Notes: generated from the sequence alone by a model not told the origin. Counted from the stretch's first letter, positions 1 through 7,663 are shown. The stretch: 16,063 bases of DNA from CSBr16-57R1 sp041163265 (GCA_041163265.1 JBEARL010000025.1:1-16063); one strand, 5' to 3'. Program-made: numbers and translations.

Positions 1-588
1 GCTGCCCTCGCGGGGCAGGCCGGCGTCGGGTGGGGGTCGACGGACGGTGAGGCCCTCGGTCGCGGCCATCGGGCCGGGCGCCGCGGGGGCGGAGGGGGCC
101 CCGGGCGGCCGCAGCCGCGGGGGCGGCCCGCCGGGCATGCGCTTCGCGCCGCCGGTGCCCTCGGTCGGGGCGGCGGGGGCGGCCGGCGCGCCGGGCGTCG
201 CCGGTGCGGCCGGCGCGGCGTCGTCGGGGGCCGCCGCGGCGGGGACGTCGACAGGTGCCGCGGCGGCGGCCGCGGCCTCCTCCTGCTGGCGGCGGAGGTG
301 GGGCGGCAGGACCTTGGCGGCCTTGCGCTCGGTCACGGGGGCTGCGGTCTCGACGCTGCGGTACCGCTCGAGCTCCTCCTGCTCGCGGCGGCGGCGCTCG
401 GCGTCCTCGCGCGCCCGGTCCTCGGCCGAGCGACCGATCGAGTCGCGGAGGCGCTTGGCGTCGACGACGCTGACCGAGGAGGAGTGGCTCTTCGCCTCGA
501 TGCCGAGCTCGCCGAGGGCCCGGATGACCTCGGCGTTCGAGAGGCCGACGTCCTTGGCGAGCTGGTGCACGCGGACGGTGTTGCTCAC
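1..588 (-). CDS. infB: Translation initiation factor IF-2, N-terminal part (cut by window edge)
   Basis: IF-2 is the GTPase that brings initiator tRNA to the 30S subunit and promotes subunit joining. Only the first 196 residues are visible. Residues 1-50 form the IF2_N domain (VRVHQLAKDVGLSNAEVIRA, then ELGIEAKSHSSS). A basic/acidic helical stretch follows at about 55-75. From about residue 80 to the edge there is an Ala/Pro/Gly-rich linker of the kind long actinobacterial IF-2 proteins carry. The GTPase domain lies outside the window. The start is GTG at 588, chosen because a GAGGAG ribosome-binding site sits 6 bases upstream and overlaps the ylxR stop region. It is the last visible gene of rimP-nusA-ylxR-infB, 10 bases after ylxR. 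The linker is low-complexity, so its residues carry little diagnostic weight; the N-terminal domain makes the call secure. Confidence 0.95.
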   Translation of the reverse strand, partial: MSNTVRVHQLAKDVGLSNAEVIRALGELGIEAKSHSSSVSVVDAKRLRDSIGRSAEDRAREDAERRRREQEELERYRSVETAAPVTERKAAKVLPPHLRRQQEEAAAAAAAPVDVPAAAAPDDAAPAAPATPGAPAAPAAPTEGTGGAKRMPGGPPPRLRPPGAPSAPAAPGPMAATEGLTVRRPPPDAGLPREGS

Positions 589-594
589 GGTTCG

Positions 595-600
595 CTCCTC
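595..600 (-). promoter_or_regulatory. Ribosome-binding site of infB
   Basis: GAGGAG on the minus strand, 6 bases before the GTG at 588. It shares bases with the ylxR stop codon (599-601), which fits coupled translation, and it decides the GTG start of infB. Confidence 0.7.
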
Positions 601-934
601 ATGGCGCCGTCGCGCCGTCCGTCGCGTCCCCGTGGGCCGCCCGCAGCCGCGCGAGCGCCGGGCCGACGTCCACGCCCGGTGCTCGGAGCGCCCGCCGCAG
701 CGCGGCCCCGTCCCGGGCGCCCGCACCCTGCAGGCACGCCGTCCGGGGGCAAAGGTACGCCCCCCGCCCGCCCAGCCGCGACCCGGGGTCCTCGGTCAGT
801 GCCGCGCCCCGCACGACCACGCGGAGCAGTTCGTCCTGCGGTCGCGTCGCACGGCAGACCACGCAGGTCCGGACGGGACGGCGCGGTGCGCCGCCCGTCG
901 CGTCCCGACCGCGGGGTCGCGAACCTCTGGACAT
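599..934 (-). CDS. ylxR: YlxR family RNA-binding protein
   Basis: A small basic protein of 111 residues of the YlxR (DUF448) family, almost always encoded between nusA and infB. The diagnostic motif RTCVVCR is at residues 22-28 (Cys24, Cys27), and GRGAYLCP at 56-63 is followed by Cys67, the family's second conserved block. Family members are described as nucleoid- or RNA-associated regulators, and reported roles differ between species; nothing here narrows this. It starts with ATG 6 bases after the nusA stop, and a GGGGGAGG purine run lies somewhat far upstream. The last 20 or so residues are Ala/Gly/Asp-rich and probably disordered. Family assignment is firm; biochemical role is uncertain. 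Confidence 0.92.
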   Translation of the reverse strand: MSRGSRPRGRDATGGAPRRPVRTCVVCRATRPQDELLRVVVRGAALTEDPGSRLGGRGAYLCPRTACLQGAGARDGAALRRALRAPGVDVGPALARLRAAHGDATDGATAP

Positions 935-940
935 CGGGGC

Positions 941-2101
941 TCAGCTCGCCTCCCCCCCGTCGGCCGGCGCGGCCTCGCCCTCGTCCTCCTCGAGGACGCT
1001 CTGGCGGAGGGCCTCGGCCGAGCGGTAGGCCTGCTCGATGGCCTTCGCCCCCTCGTCCGAGAGCGGGTTGCCGTGCTCGTCGATCAGCCCCTGGTCCAGC
1101 GCGTCCTGGAACGCGCGCTGCTCCTCGGCGAACTGCGACTCGGACTTGATGTCGATGCGCCAGCCCGTCAGCCGCGCCGCGAGCCGGGCGTTCTGCCCCT
1201 CGCGGCCGATCGCGAGCGAGAGCTGGTAGTCGGGCACGACGACGATCGCCGTGCCGTCGTCGGCGTAGAGGTGGACGTCGCTGACCTTGGCCGGCGAGAG
1301 CGAGTTCGCGATCAGCTCGGCCGGGTCCTCGGCCCACCGCACGATGTCGATGCGCTCGGTGCCCTCGTTGTGCAGCTCGCGCTGGACGGCCTGGGCGCGG
1401 GCGCCGGCCGGACCGACGCAGGCGCCGACGGCGTCGACGTCCGCGTCGTGGCTCATGACCGAGACCTTCGTGCGGTGACCGGCCTCGCGGGCGATGCCCT
1501 TGATCTCGACGATGCCCTCCTCGATCTCGGGCACCTCGAGCGCGAACAGGCCGACGACCAGCGCCGGGTGGGTCCGCGAGCAGACGATCTGCGCGCCGCG
1601 CAGCTGCTTGCGGACCTCGATCACGACCGCGCGCGTGTACGCGCCGTGGGCGAGGCGCTCGTTGGGCACCTGCTCGGAGTACGGGAGCAGCGCCTCGGTC
1701 CGACCGAGCTCGATCAGCGTGACGTTGCCCTGCTGGCTGACCTGGCCCGAGACGATGTCGCCCTCGTGCCCGACGAACTGGCCGTAGGTGACCTCGCGCT
1801 CGGCCTCGCGCAGCCGCTGCAGCAGGACCTGCTTCGCGGTCTGTGCCACGATGCGGCCGAAGTCGCTCGGCTCCTCGACCCACTCCTCGACGATGTTGCC
1901 GTCGTCGTCGAGCCGCTGGGCGTACAGCGTGACCTGCCCCGAGATGCGGTCGATGGTGACGCGGGCCTCGTCGGCGCGCCCCGCCGCCGAGCGCTTGTAC
2001 GCCGCGGCCAGCGCGGCCTCGAGCGCGTCGATGACGGTCAGGAAGTCCAGACCCTTCTCGCGCTCGACCGCGCGCAGGGCGTCGATGTCGATCGGCTTCA
2101 T
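941..2101 (-). CDS. nusA: Transcription termination/antitermination factor NusA
   Basis: NusA binds RNA polymerase and nascent RNA, and modulates pausing, termination and antitermination. At 386 residues it has the short actinobacterial architecture. The RNA-polymerase-binding N-terminal domain is at about 1-105 (begins MKPIDIDALRAVEREKGLDF). An S1 domain follows at about 110-180 (EGDIVSGQV, then LIELGRTEALLP). The two KH domains are at about 185-255 (VGACVGPAGARAQAV; IDIVRWAEDP) and about 258-320 (SLAIGREGQNARLAARLTGW). The C-terminal acidic repeats of the E. coli protein are absent, replaced by a short acidic, Ala/Gly-rich tail. The ATG start has a GGAGGAG site about 7 bases upstream. It lies 22 bases after rimP and 6 bases before ylxR, the classic operon order. 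Confidence 0.97.
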   Translation of the reverse strand: MKPIDIDALRAVEREKGLDFLTVIDALEAALAAAYKRSAAGRADEARVTIDRISGQVTLYAQRLDDDGNIVEEWVEEPSDFGRIVAQTAKQVLLQRLREAEREVTYGQFVGHEGDIVSGQVSQQGNVTLIELGRTEALLPYSEQVPNERLAHGAYTRAVVIEVRKQLRGAQIVCSRTHPALVVGLFALEVPEIEEGIVEIKGIAREAGHRTKVSVMSHDADVDAVGACVGPAGARAQAVQRELHNEGTERIDIVRWAEDPAELIANSLSPAKVSDVHLYADDGTAIVVVPDYQLSLAIGREGQNARLAARLTGWRIDIKSESQFAEEQRAFQDALDQGLIDEHGNPLSDEGAKAIEQAYRSAEALRQSVLEEDEGEAAPADGGEAS

Positions 2102-2123
2102 CGCGTCTCCTCCGTCCCCGCGC

Positions 2124-2642
2124 TCACCACGGCAGCACGGGCAGGGCCCGCACCACGGCGTCGAGCGCGACGCTCATGTATCCCGCACCGGTCCGACCGC
2201 GGCCCGCCGGCGCCAGCTCGACGTGACCGTCGCCCACGGCGACGACGCGGCCGAGCGCGCGTCCGCCGTCCGCGAGTTCGACCTCGACCTCGCGGCCGAG
2301 GTTGCGCACGAAGTCCCTGGCGTCGACGAGGGGTCGGTCGACGCCCGGCGAGGCGACCTCGACGACCGCGTCGGCCGTGACCGCGCCGTCGGCGACGAGC
2401 GCCGCGTCGAGCGTCCGCGCCAGCACCGCGATCGCCTCGACGTCGACCCCGCCGGCGGGCGCCCCGCCCGGCTCGAGCCGACCGTGGTCGGGCACGTCGA
2501 CGTCGACCGTGACGCGGACGGCCGGCTCGCGGCCCGCCACGACCTCGACCCCGAGCACGGCGAGGCCCAGCGGTCCGGCCTGCGCCGCCGCCAGCTCGGC
2601 CACCCTCGCCTCGGCGGTGGCCGTCCGCGTGCCCTCGGTCAT
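2124..2642 (-). CDS. rimP: Ribosome maturation factor RimP
   Basis: RimP assists 30S subunit assembly. At 172 residues it is of ordinary length. The signature VEVASPGVDRPL is at residues 94-105, corresponding to the family's EVSSPGLDRPL, with FVRNLGREVEVEL just after it, leading into the C-terminal SH3-like domain. Residues 58-65 form a Gly/Pro/Ala-rich insertion in the N-terminal domain. I chose ATG at 2642. The frame stays open to 2804, but that upstream stretch is Arg/Gly/Pro-rich, shows no family similarity and contains a strong hairpin, so it reads as leader. The ribosome-binding site is weak (GGGACG), which leaves some doubt about the exact start. It is first gene of rimP-nusA-ylxR-infB and lies 22 bases before nusA. 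Confidence 0.93.
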   Translation of the reverse strand: MTEGTRTATAEARVAELAAAQAGPLGLAVLGVEVVAGREPAVRVTVDVDVPDHGRLEPGGAPAGGVDVEAIAVLARTLDAALVADGAVTADAVVEVASPGVDRPLVDARDFVRNLGREVEVELADGGRALGRVVAVGDGHVELAPAGRGRTGAGYMSVALDAVVRALPVLPW

Positions 2643-2673
2643 GGCGTCCCGTGCCCTGCCGCCCTCACGGCGA

Positions 2674-2697
2674 CGGCCGGCCCCGGAGGGCCGGCCG
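2674..2697 (-). other. Ten-bp hairpin with UNCG-type loop in rimP leader
   Basis: A perfect 10-bp inverted repeat. In the minus-strand RNA the stem CGGCCGGCCC pairs with GGGCCGGCCG around the loop UCCG, a cUNCGg tetraloop, among the most stable known. It ends about 31 bases before the rimP ATG. No U-run follows, so it is not a canonical intrinsic terminator; a leader structure, or a terminator of the U-less kind, is possible. Confidence 0.6.
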
Positions 2698-2767
2698 ACG
2701 ATGAGAGCGGTCCGTCGGTCCCGTCCGCGGCCCGGGATGCTGCCCGGACGCGTCCTCGGACGGGTCT

Positions 2768-2784
2768 GCGGGCCGTCGGCCCGC
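2768..2784 (-). terminator. GC hairpin downstream of ispG, possible terminator
   Basis: A perfect 7-bp stem (GCGGGCC/GGCCCGC) closing a GAC triloop on the minus strand, about 64 bases after the ispG stop codon. There is no U-tract, so terminator function is only suggested by position. Confidence 0.3.
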
Positions 2785-2848
2785 GTCGGAGCGGACGCTA
2801 CCACAGGTGGGTGCCGAGCGACCGGGGCGATGGGGCCGCCGGGACGGG

Positions 2849-4039
2849 TCAGGCGACGACCGGGCTGCCCTCGCCGCGCTCGGCCCGGATCTCCTCGGCC
2901 ATCTCGTTGGCGAAGTGGACGAGGGCCTCGACGATGTCCTCCTCGCGGACCGTCGCGATGCGCTCGCCGCGCCGGATGATGTCGCCCTTGCCGTTGCCGG
3001 CGGCGACGCCGAGGTCGGCCTCGCGGGCCTCCCCCGGTCCGTTCACGACGCAGCCCATCACCGCGACCCGGAGCGGGGCGTCGAGCCCCTCGAGCGCCTG
3101 CTGGACCTGCTCGGCGAGCGTCCAGACGTCGACCTGGGCGCGGCCGCAGGACGGGCAGGACACGACGTCGAGTCCGCGCGGCCGCAGGTGGAGCGACTCG
3201 AGGATCTGGATCCCGACCTTGACCTCCTCGACGGGGTCGGCCGAGAGCGAGACGCGGATCGTGTCACCGATGCCCTCGGCCAGCAGCGCGCCGATGCCGA
3301 CCGACGACTTGACCGAGCCGGACTGCATCGGTCCGGCCTCGGTGACGCCGAGGTGCAGCGGGTAGTCGCAGGCCTCGGCGAGCAGGCGGTAGGTGCGGAT
3401 CATCGTCCACGGGTCCGAGTGCTTCACCGAGATCTTGGTGTTGAAGAAGTCGACGTCCTCGAGCAGTCGGACCTCGCGCAGCGCCGACGCGACCATCGCC
3501 TCGGGCGTCGGACCGCCGAACTCCTCGAGGATCGCGTCCTCGAGGCTCCCGCCGTTGACGCCGATGCGGATGGCGCAGCCGGCCTCGGTCGCGAGCCGCC
3601 CGATCAGCGCGACCTTGTCGTGCTGCTTGATGTTGCCCGGGTTGATGCGGACGCCGGCGCAGCCGGCCTCGATCGCCATGACCGCGTACTTCCACTGGAA
3701 GTGGATGTCGGCGATGATCGGGACGCGGGCGTGCTCGGCGATCCGCGCCAGCGCCTCGGCGTCCTCGCGGCGCGGCACCGCGACGCGGACGGCGTCGGCG
3801 CCGGCGGCCTGCGCGGCGGCGATCGCCTGCAGCGTGAGGTCGACCTCGTGGGTCGGCGTGACGGTCATCGTCTGCACGCTGACCGGGTGGTCGCTCCCGA
3901 TGCCGAGCGGCCCGAGGGTGATCTGCCGCGTCGTCCGGCGCCGGGGGGCGTCGACGCCCGCGACGGGTGCGGCCTGGGCGGCGTCCGTCGCACCGGACGG
4001 CCCGGGGGTCCCGGGGGCGAGGGGCAGCGTCGCGCTCAC
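2849..4039 (-). CDS. ispG: 4-hydroxy-3-methylbut-2-en-1-yl diphosphate synthase (IspG/GcpE)
   Basis: IspG is the iron-sulfur enzyme that converts MEcPP to HMBPP, the penultimate step of the MEP isoprenoid pathway. At 396 residues it is the compact single-chain form without the plant/chlamydial insert. A TIM-barrel domain lies at about 35-290 (VSVQTMTVTPTHEVDLTL at 53-70, ADIHFQWKYA at 110-119, RINPGNI at 131-137). The [4Fe-4S] domain follows with SCPSCGR (Cys295, Cys298), Cys330 in MGCVVNGPGEA, and Glu337, the family's catalytic Glu. The first 30 residues are Ala/Pro-rich and probably disordered. The start is GTG, 73 bases after the rseP stop. Presence of IspG implies the organism uses the MEP pathway, yet dxr is not in its usual place next to rseP here. 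Confidence 0.97.
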   Translation of the reverse strand: MSATLPLAPGTPGPSGATDAAQAAPVAGVDAPRRRTTRQITLGPLGIGSDHPVSVQTMTVTPTHEVDLTLQAIAAAQAAGADAVRVAVPRREDAEALARIAEHARVPIIADIHFQWKYAVMAIEAGCAGVRINPGNIKQHDKVALIGRLATEAGCAIRIGVNGGSLEDAILEEFGGPTPEAMVASALREVRLLEDVDFFNTKISVKHSDPWTMIRTYRLLAEACDYPLHLGVTEAGPMQSGSVKSSVGIGALLAEGIGDTIRVSLSADPVEEVKVGIQILESLHLRPRGLDVVSCPSCGRAQVDVWTLAEQVQQALEGLDAPLRVAVMGCVVNGPGEAREADLGVAAGNGKGDIIRRGERIATVREEDIVEALVHFANEMAEEIRAERGEGSPVVA

Positions 4040-4112
4040 GCGGGGACCTCGGAGGTCGTCGACCGCGCCGAGGGTACCCGTGGCGCCCCCGCGGGCCGGG
4101 GTCGACGGATGC

Positions 4113-5546
4113 TCACAGGCGGATCGGCGACGTCACGTCGAGCCACAGCGTCGCGACCAGGAGCAGCACCAGCACGGCCATGACGGGTGCGGCCAGCGCC
4201 GTCAGCGCCTCGGGCCGGACGCGGAAGTCCGCCGCCCGTCCGCGCAGCCGCCGCAGGCCGTTGACCGCGGACTCGACGCCGATCACGGCGAGGTGGCCGC
4301 CGTCGAACGGCGGCAGCGGGACGAGGTTGAACAGCATGAAGAACACGTTGATGGCGGCGAGCAGCCCCAGCAGCACCGGCAGGCCGCCGTCGCGCGCGCC
4401 GATCTGCCCGGCGATCGAGGCCGCCCCGACCAGCGAGACCGCGCCCGTCGGGTCGCGCTCCTCGGCGCCGACGGCCTGACCGACGAGGTCGGTCAGGCCC
4501 TGCGGGGAGAGGATGCGGACGAGGCCGGCGACCGAGTCCCGGGCCAGCGGCACGACCCCGCCCGGCGAGGCGCCGCGCGGTTCGCCGACCGCCGCCGCGA
4601 CGACCGCGTCGACGACCCCGACGTCGGCCACGACCGGCTCGACGGCGATCCCGATCAGCCCGACGGTGCCCTCGACGGTCTCGACGGGCTCGGGGACGAT
4701 GCGGACGGTGTCGACCGCGCCGGCCCGCTCGACGCGGACGTCGACCGGCTGGCCGGGCCGACCGCGCAGGCCGTCGCGCAGCACGAGGAAGTCGTCGCTG
4801 GCGACGCCGGCCACGGCGAGCAGCCGGTCGCCGGCGCGCAGCCCCGCCGCGTCGGCCGGCGAGCCCTGCTGCACGGCGGCCACGACCGTCGTCAGCTCGC
4901 CGGTCGGCTGCGGCCACCCGAGCTGGATCCCGAGCAGCAGCACGAACGCGATCGCGGCGTGCGACAGGGGTCCGAGGACGATGGCGAGCGCGCGCTGGCG
5001 GGCGGGGCGGTCGCCGTAGCGGCGGCCCTCGTCGCCGCGGAGCACGCGGTGCGCGAGGTCGCCGACGCGGCGTGTCGGCCCGAGCTCGGCCTCGACCGCG
5101 GCGGTCACGGCCGCGGTCGCACGGTCCCGGGGACCGCCCGCACCGGCGCCGACCCCGGCCGGCGCGGCCGAGAGCACGCCGCGGGCCGCGTCGCGGATGC
5201 GCCGCGCCGTCTCGGCGCGGGCCCCGCGGGCGCGCAGCCCGACCTCGAGCGCGTCGGCCCACACGGCGCCGTCGCCCTCCGGCTCGGGCAGCTCGTCGAC
5301 GAGCGGCGGCTGGACCGGGTCCTCCGGGTCCATGCCGACGATCCGCACGAACCCGCCGAGCGGCAGCAGCTTCAGACCGATCTCGGTCTCCCCGCGCCGC
5401 GTCGACCACAGCGTGGGGCCGAACCCGACGAAGTAGCGGTCCACCCGCATGCCGGACCAGCGGGCGCCGAGGAGGTGGAACAGCTCGTGGACGAGCACGG
5501 CCCCGACCAGAGCGGCGACGAACGCCGTGACGCCCAGCGCGCTCAC
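4113..5546 (-). CDS. rseP: Site-2 intramembrane metalloprotease, RseP/Rip1 type
   Basis: A polytopic membrane zinc protease that cleaves transmembrane substrates such as anti-sigma factors during envelope stress signalling. At 477 residues, the active-site motif is HELFH at 20-24 (HExxH) in the first membrane segment, and the second metal motif is FNLVPLPPFDGGH (Asn407, Asp415) in a later helix. One PDZ domain is at about 216-290 (GSPADAAGLRAGDRLLAV). A C-terminal membrane segment is at about 450-467. LPLGGFVRIVGMDPED at 61-76 is the conserved stretch after the first helix. Between there and the second helix (about 187-210) lies an insertion of roughly 110 residues with Ala/Arg-rich and predicted helical sequence; relatives such as mycobacterial Rip1 have about 30 here. 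The GTG start overlaps the rlmN stop (GTGA) and has GGAGGAGG 6 bases upstream. Confidence 0.94.
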   Translation of the reverse strand: MSALGVTAFVAALVGAVLVHELFHLLGARWSGMRVDRYFVGFGPTLWSTRRGETEIGLKLLPLGGFVRIVGMDPEDPVQPPLVDELPEPEGDGAVWADALEVGLRARGARAETARRIRDAARGVLSAAPAGVGAGAGGPRDRATAAVTAAVEAELGPTRRVGDLAHRVLRGDEGRRYGDRPARQRALAIVLGPLSHAAIAFVLLLGIQLGWPQPTGELTTVVAAVQQGSPADAAGLRAGDRLLAVAGVASDDFLVLRDGLRGRPGQPVDVRVERAGAVDTVRIVPEPVETVEGTVGLIGIAVEPVVADVGVVDAVVAAAVGEPRGASPGGVVPLARDSVAGLVRILSPQGLTDLVGQAVGAEERDPTGAVSLVGAASIAGQIGARDGGLPVLLGLLAAINVFFMLFNLVPLPPFDGGHLAVIGVESAVNGLRRLRGRAADFRVRPEALTALAAPVMAVLVLLLVATLWLDVTSPIRL

Positions 5547-6808
5547 CGCCGTCCTCCTCCGCCGGACCGACCGTGGTCCCGACCCGTGCCGCGATGGTGC
5601 CGGGGGTTCGGAGCCGGCGCCGCGGCGGTCGGACGGACCCCGAGCGCCGCGACGCGGTCGGCCGCGCCCTCCGCGAGCGGCAGGATGCGACCGTCGCCGA
5701 GCGTCCGCGCCGCGAGCAGCTGCCCGCAGGCCGCCTCGGCGTCCCGCCCGCGGGTGTCGCGGAGCGTGACGGCCACGCCGGCCCGTCCGACGCGGTCGGC
5801 GAAGGCCCGGGTCCGGTCGGGGTCCGGCTCGCGCCACCGCACGCCCGGCGTCGGGTTCATCGGGATGATGTTGACGTGCGCCCGCAGCCGGCGGGCGATC
5901 CCCGCCAGCGCGTCCGCCTGCGCGTCGTCGTCGTTGACGTCCCCGATCAGGCACCACTCGAGGCTGACGCGGCGCCGGGTCCGGGTCCGGTACGCGCGGA
6001 CGGCCCGCTCGAGCTCGGCGATGGGGTGGACGCGGTTGACCGGGACCAGCTCGTCGCGGAGCGCATCGGTCGCGGCGTGCAGGCTGACCGCCAGCGTCAG
6101 CGGCAGCCCGAGGTCGGCGAGGCGCCCGATCGCCGGGACCAGTCCGACCGTCGAGACGGTGAGCGCCCGCGCCGACAGCCCGAACCCCTCCGGGTCGTGC
6201 AGCCACCGCACCGCGGCCGTCGTCGCGCCGAGGTTCGCGAGCGGCTCGCCCATCCCCATGAACACGACGTTGGTGACGTGGTCCGGTCCGTCGAGGTCGA
6301 GCGGCACGTCCCCGACGCGGCGCTCGGCCAGCGCCCGCTGCGCGACCGCGACCTGGCGCACGACCTCGCCGGCGGTGAGCTGGCGGCGCAGGCCCGCCTG
6401 CCCCGTCGCGCAGAAGGGGCAGCCCATCGCGCAGCCGGCCTGCGTCGAGACGCAGACGGTGGCGCGGCGCGGGTAGAGCATGAGGACGGCCTCGATCGCC
6501 TCGCCGTCGGCGAACCGCAGCAGGAACTTGTGCGTCCGCCCGCCGTCCGCGACGTGGTGGGCGACCAACTCGGGGGTGCTCCCGGCCGCGAGGTCGGCCA
6601 GCCGCGCGCGCAGCGCCGCGGGCAGGTCGGACATGGCGTGCGGGTCGTCGACGCCGCGCGCGAGCCAGGCCGCGACCTGACCGGCCCGGTAGGACGGCTC
6701 GCCGAGCGACGCGAGCAGGTCCGCGAGGCCGGCCCGGTCCAGCGCGTACAGGTCGACGCGGCCCTCGGGGACCGGCGCCGGCCCGTCGTCGGGGATCGCG
6801 GCGGTCAC
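5543..6808 (-). CDS. rlmN: Dual-specificity rRNA/tRNA A2 methyltransferase RlmN
   Basis: A radical-SAM enzyme that makes 2-methyladenosine at 23S rRNA A2503 and tRNA A37. The radical-SAM cluster motif CAMGCPFC is at Cys126, Cys130 and Cys133. The two mechanistic cysteines correspond to Cys119 (ATVCVSTQAGC) and Cys361 (AACGQL). VVFMGMGEPL at 181-190 is the GGEP-like SAM-binding motif, with SLEWCLIGDVND at 282-293 and VNIIPMNPTPG at 312-322 also typical. At 421 residues it is somewhat long because of a Gly/Arg/His-rich C-terminal tail from about 392 that looks disordered. The GTG start overlaps the cdsA stop by GTGA and its own stop overlaps the rseP start the same way, so cdsA-rlmN-rseP is a coupled unit. 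No strong ribosome-binding site precedes the GTG. Confidence 0.96.
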   Translation of the reverse strand: MTAAIPDDGPAPVPEGRVDLYALDRAGLADLLASLGEPSYRAGQVAAWLARGVDDPHAMSDLPAALRARLADLAAGSTPELVAHHVADGGRTHKFLLRFADGEAIEAVLMLYPRRATVCVSTQAGCAMGCPFCATGQAGLRRQLTAGEVVRQVAVAQRALAERRVGDVPLDLDGPDHVTNVVFMGMGEPLANLGATTAAVRWLHDPEGFGLSARALTVSTVGLVPAIGRLADLGLPLTLAVSLHAATDALRDELVPVNRVHPIAELERAVRAYRTRTRRRVSLEWCLIGDVNDDDAQADALAGIARRLRAHVNIIPMNPTPGVRWREPDPDRTRAFADRVGRAGVAVTLRDTRGRDAEAACGQLLAARTLGDGRILPLAEGAADRVAALGVRPTAAAPAPNPRHHRGTGRDHGRSGGGGRR

Positions 6809-7635
6809 GCGAGGAGCGCGAGCAGGTGGTGGCCGACCGGGAGCGCCAGCAGCAGCGCGTCGACGCGGTCCAGCACGCCGCCGTGGCCGGGCAGGGCGCG
6901 ACCCAGGTCCTTCACCCCGAGGTCGCGCTTCAGCATGGACTCGGCGAGGTCGCCGAGCACCCCCGCCGCCGCGACGAGGACGGCGAACGCCGCCGCACGG
7001 ACCGGGTCGCCGAGCAGCCCCGCGGCCGGCAGCGCGACCGCGCCGAGCAGGCCGGCCGCGACGACGCCGGCGACGACGCCCTCCACCGTCTTGTTCGGGC
7101 TGATGCGCGGGGCCAGCGGACGGCGGCCGAGCCGCGACCCGACCGCGTAGGCCGCGGTGTCCGCGACGCCGACGGCCCCGACGACGGCGAGCAGCGCGGC
7201 CGCGCCGCCGGCGCCGTCGCGCAGCAGCACGGCGTGCGCACCGAGGCCGACGACCCACGTCCCGAGCAGCGTCGTCCGTCCGACGCGGTCGAGCACGCCC
7301 TCGCCGCCGCCGCGCAGCACGCCGCGCAGCAGCGCCGCGACCGGCAGCAGCGCGAGGGCGGCGAGCAGCCCGGACTCGCCGCCGAGGAGCGCGCCCGCGA
7401 CGCCGGCGGCGGCGACGAGCAGCAGCACGTCGACGTCGACGGGTCGGCCGGCGCCGGCCATCACGCCGCCGGCCTCGACCAGGCCGGCCCCGAGCAGCGC
7501 CAGCACGAGGACGGCGAGCAGCCACGGCGGCCCGGCGACCGCGCCGACGAGGACCGCGACGAGCGCCGCGCCGACGGCGACGGCGGCCCGGAGGTCGCGT
7601 CCCGGCCTGCTCGGCTCGACGGTGGGCGCGGTCAC
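6805..7635 (-). CDS. cdsA: Phosphatidate cytidylyltransferase (CDP-diacylglycerol synthase)
   Basis: It makes CDP-diacylglycerol from CTP and phosphatidate, the branch point for all anionic phospholipids. The protein has 276 residues and is strongly hydrophobic, with about eight membrane segments (clear ones near 15-34, 36-58, 68-84, 88-105, 123-137, 145-165, 187-207 and 213-228). The CdsA signature SMLKRDLGVKDLGRALPGHG followed by GVLDRVD is at 233-259. An upstream conserved block (ADTAAYAVGSRLGRR, then ISPNKTVEG) is at 158-186. The GTG start has no clear ribosome-binding site, so the exact N-terminus is uncertain by a few residues. It follows frr by 28 bases and overlaps rlmN by GTGA. There is no uppS upstream; in many actinobacteria uppS is encoded elsewhere. 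Confidence 0.95.
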   Translation of the reverse strand: MTAPTVEPSRPGRDLRAAVAVGAALVAVLVGAVAGPPWLLAVLVLALLGAGLVEAGGVMAGAGRPVDVDVLLLVAAAGVAGALLGGESGLLAALALLPVAALLRGVLRGGGEGVLDRVGRTTLLGTWVVGLGAHAVLLRDGAGGAAALLAVVGAVGVADTAAYAVGSRLGRRPLAPRISPNKTVEGVVAGVVAAGLLGAVALPAAGLLGDPVRAAAFAVLVAAAGVLGDLAESMLKRDLGVKDLGRALPGHGGVLDRVDALLLALPVGHHLLALLA

Positions 7636-7663
7636 GGGGGGCTCGGGTCGGGGCCGTGCGGCC

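Larger units (their letters stand above)
2643..2848 (-). promoter_or_regulatory. Spacer between ispG and rimP, probable promoter/leader
   Basis: A 206-base gap, the longest in the window, and the natural site for a promoter of rimP-nusA-ylxR-infB. On the minus strand a TAGCGT hexamer (2800-2795) fits the actinobacterial -10 pattern TANNNT, preceded by TGTGG. No convincing -35 is present at 17-18 bases. Two strong hairpins follow (2768-2784 and 2674-2697). I see no credible small gene here. The hairpins are directly visible; the promoter is inference. Confidence 0.4.

Noticed and set aside
61..260. Repetitive GC-rich tract as a possible satellite or repeat array
   Set aside because: It encodes the Ala/Pro/Gly-rich IF-2 linker in an intact frame; repetitiveness comes from residue composition.
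47..2380. A 777-codon plus-strand open frame opposite infB, ylxR, nusA and rimP
   Set aside because: Low-complexity product with no motif, fully opposite conserved genes; a composition artefact.
2643..2804. N-terminal extension of RimP by 54 residues
   Set aside because: The extra residues are Arg/Gly/Pro-rich, cover the UNCG hairpin, and have no counterpart in RimP; the internal ATG at 2642 fits the family length.
3393..6476. A 1027-codon open frame on the plus strand
   Set aside because: It lies antisense to ispG, rseP and rlmN, which have clear family motifs. Its product is Arg/Ala/Ser-rich without domains. Long antisense frames are expected at such high GC because stop codons are rare.
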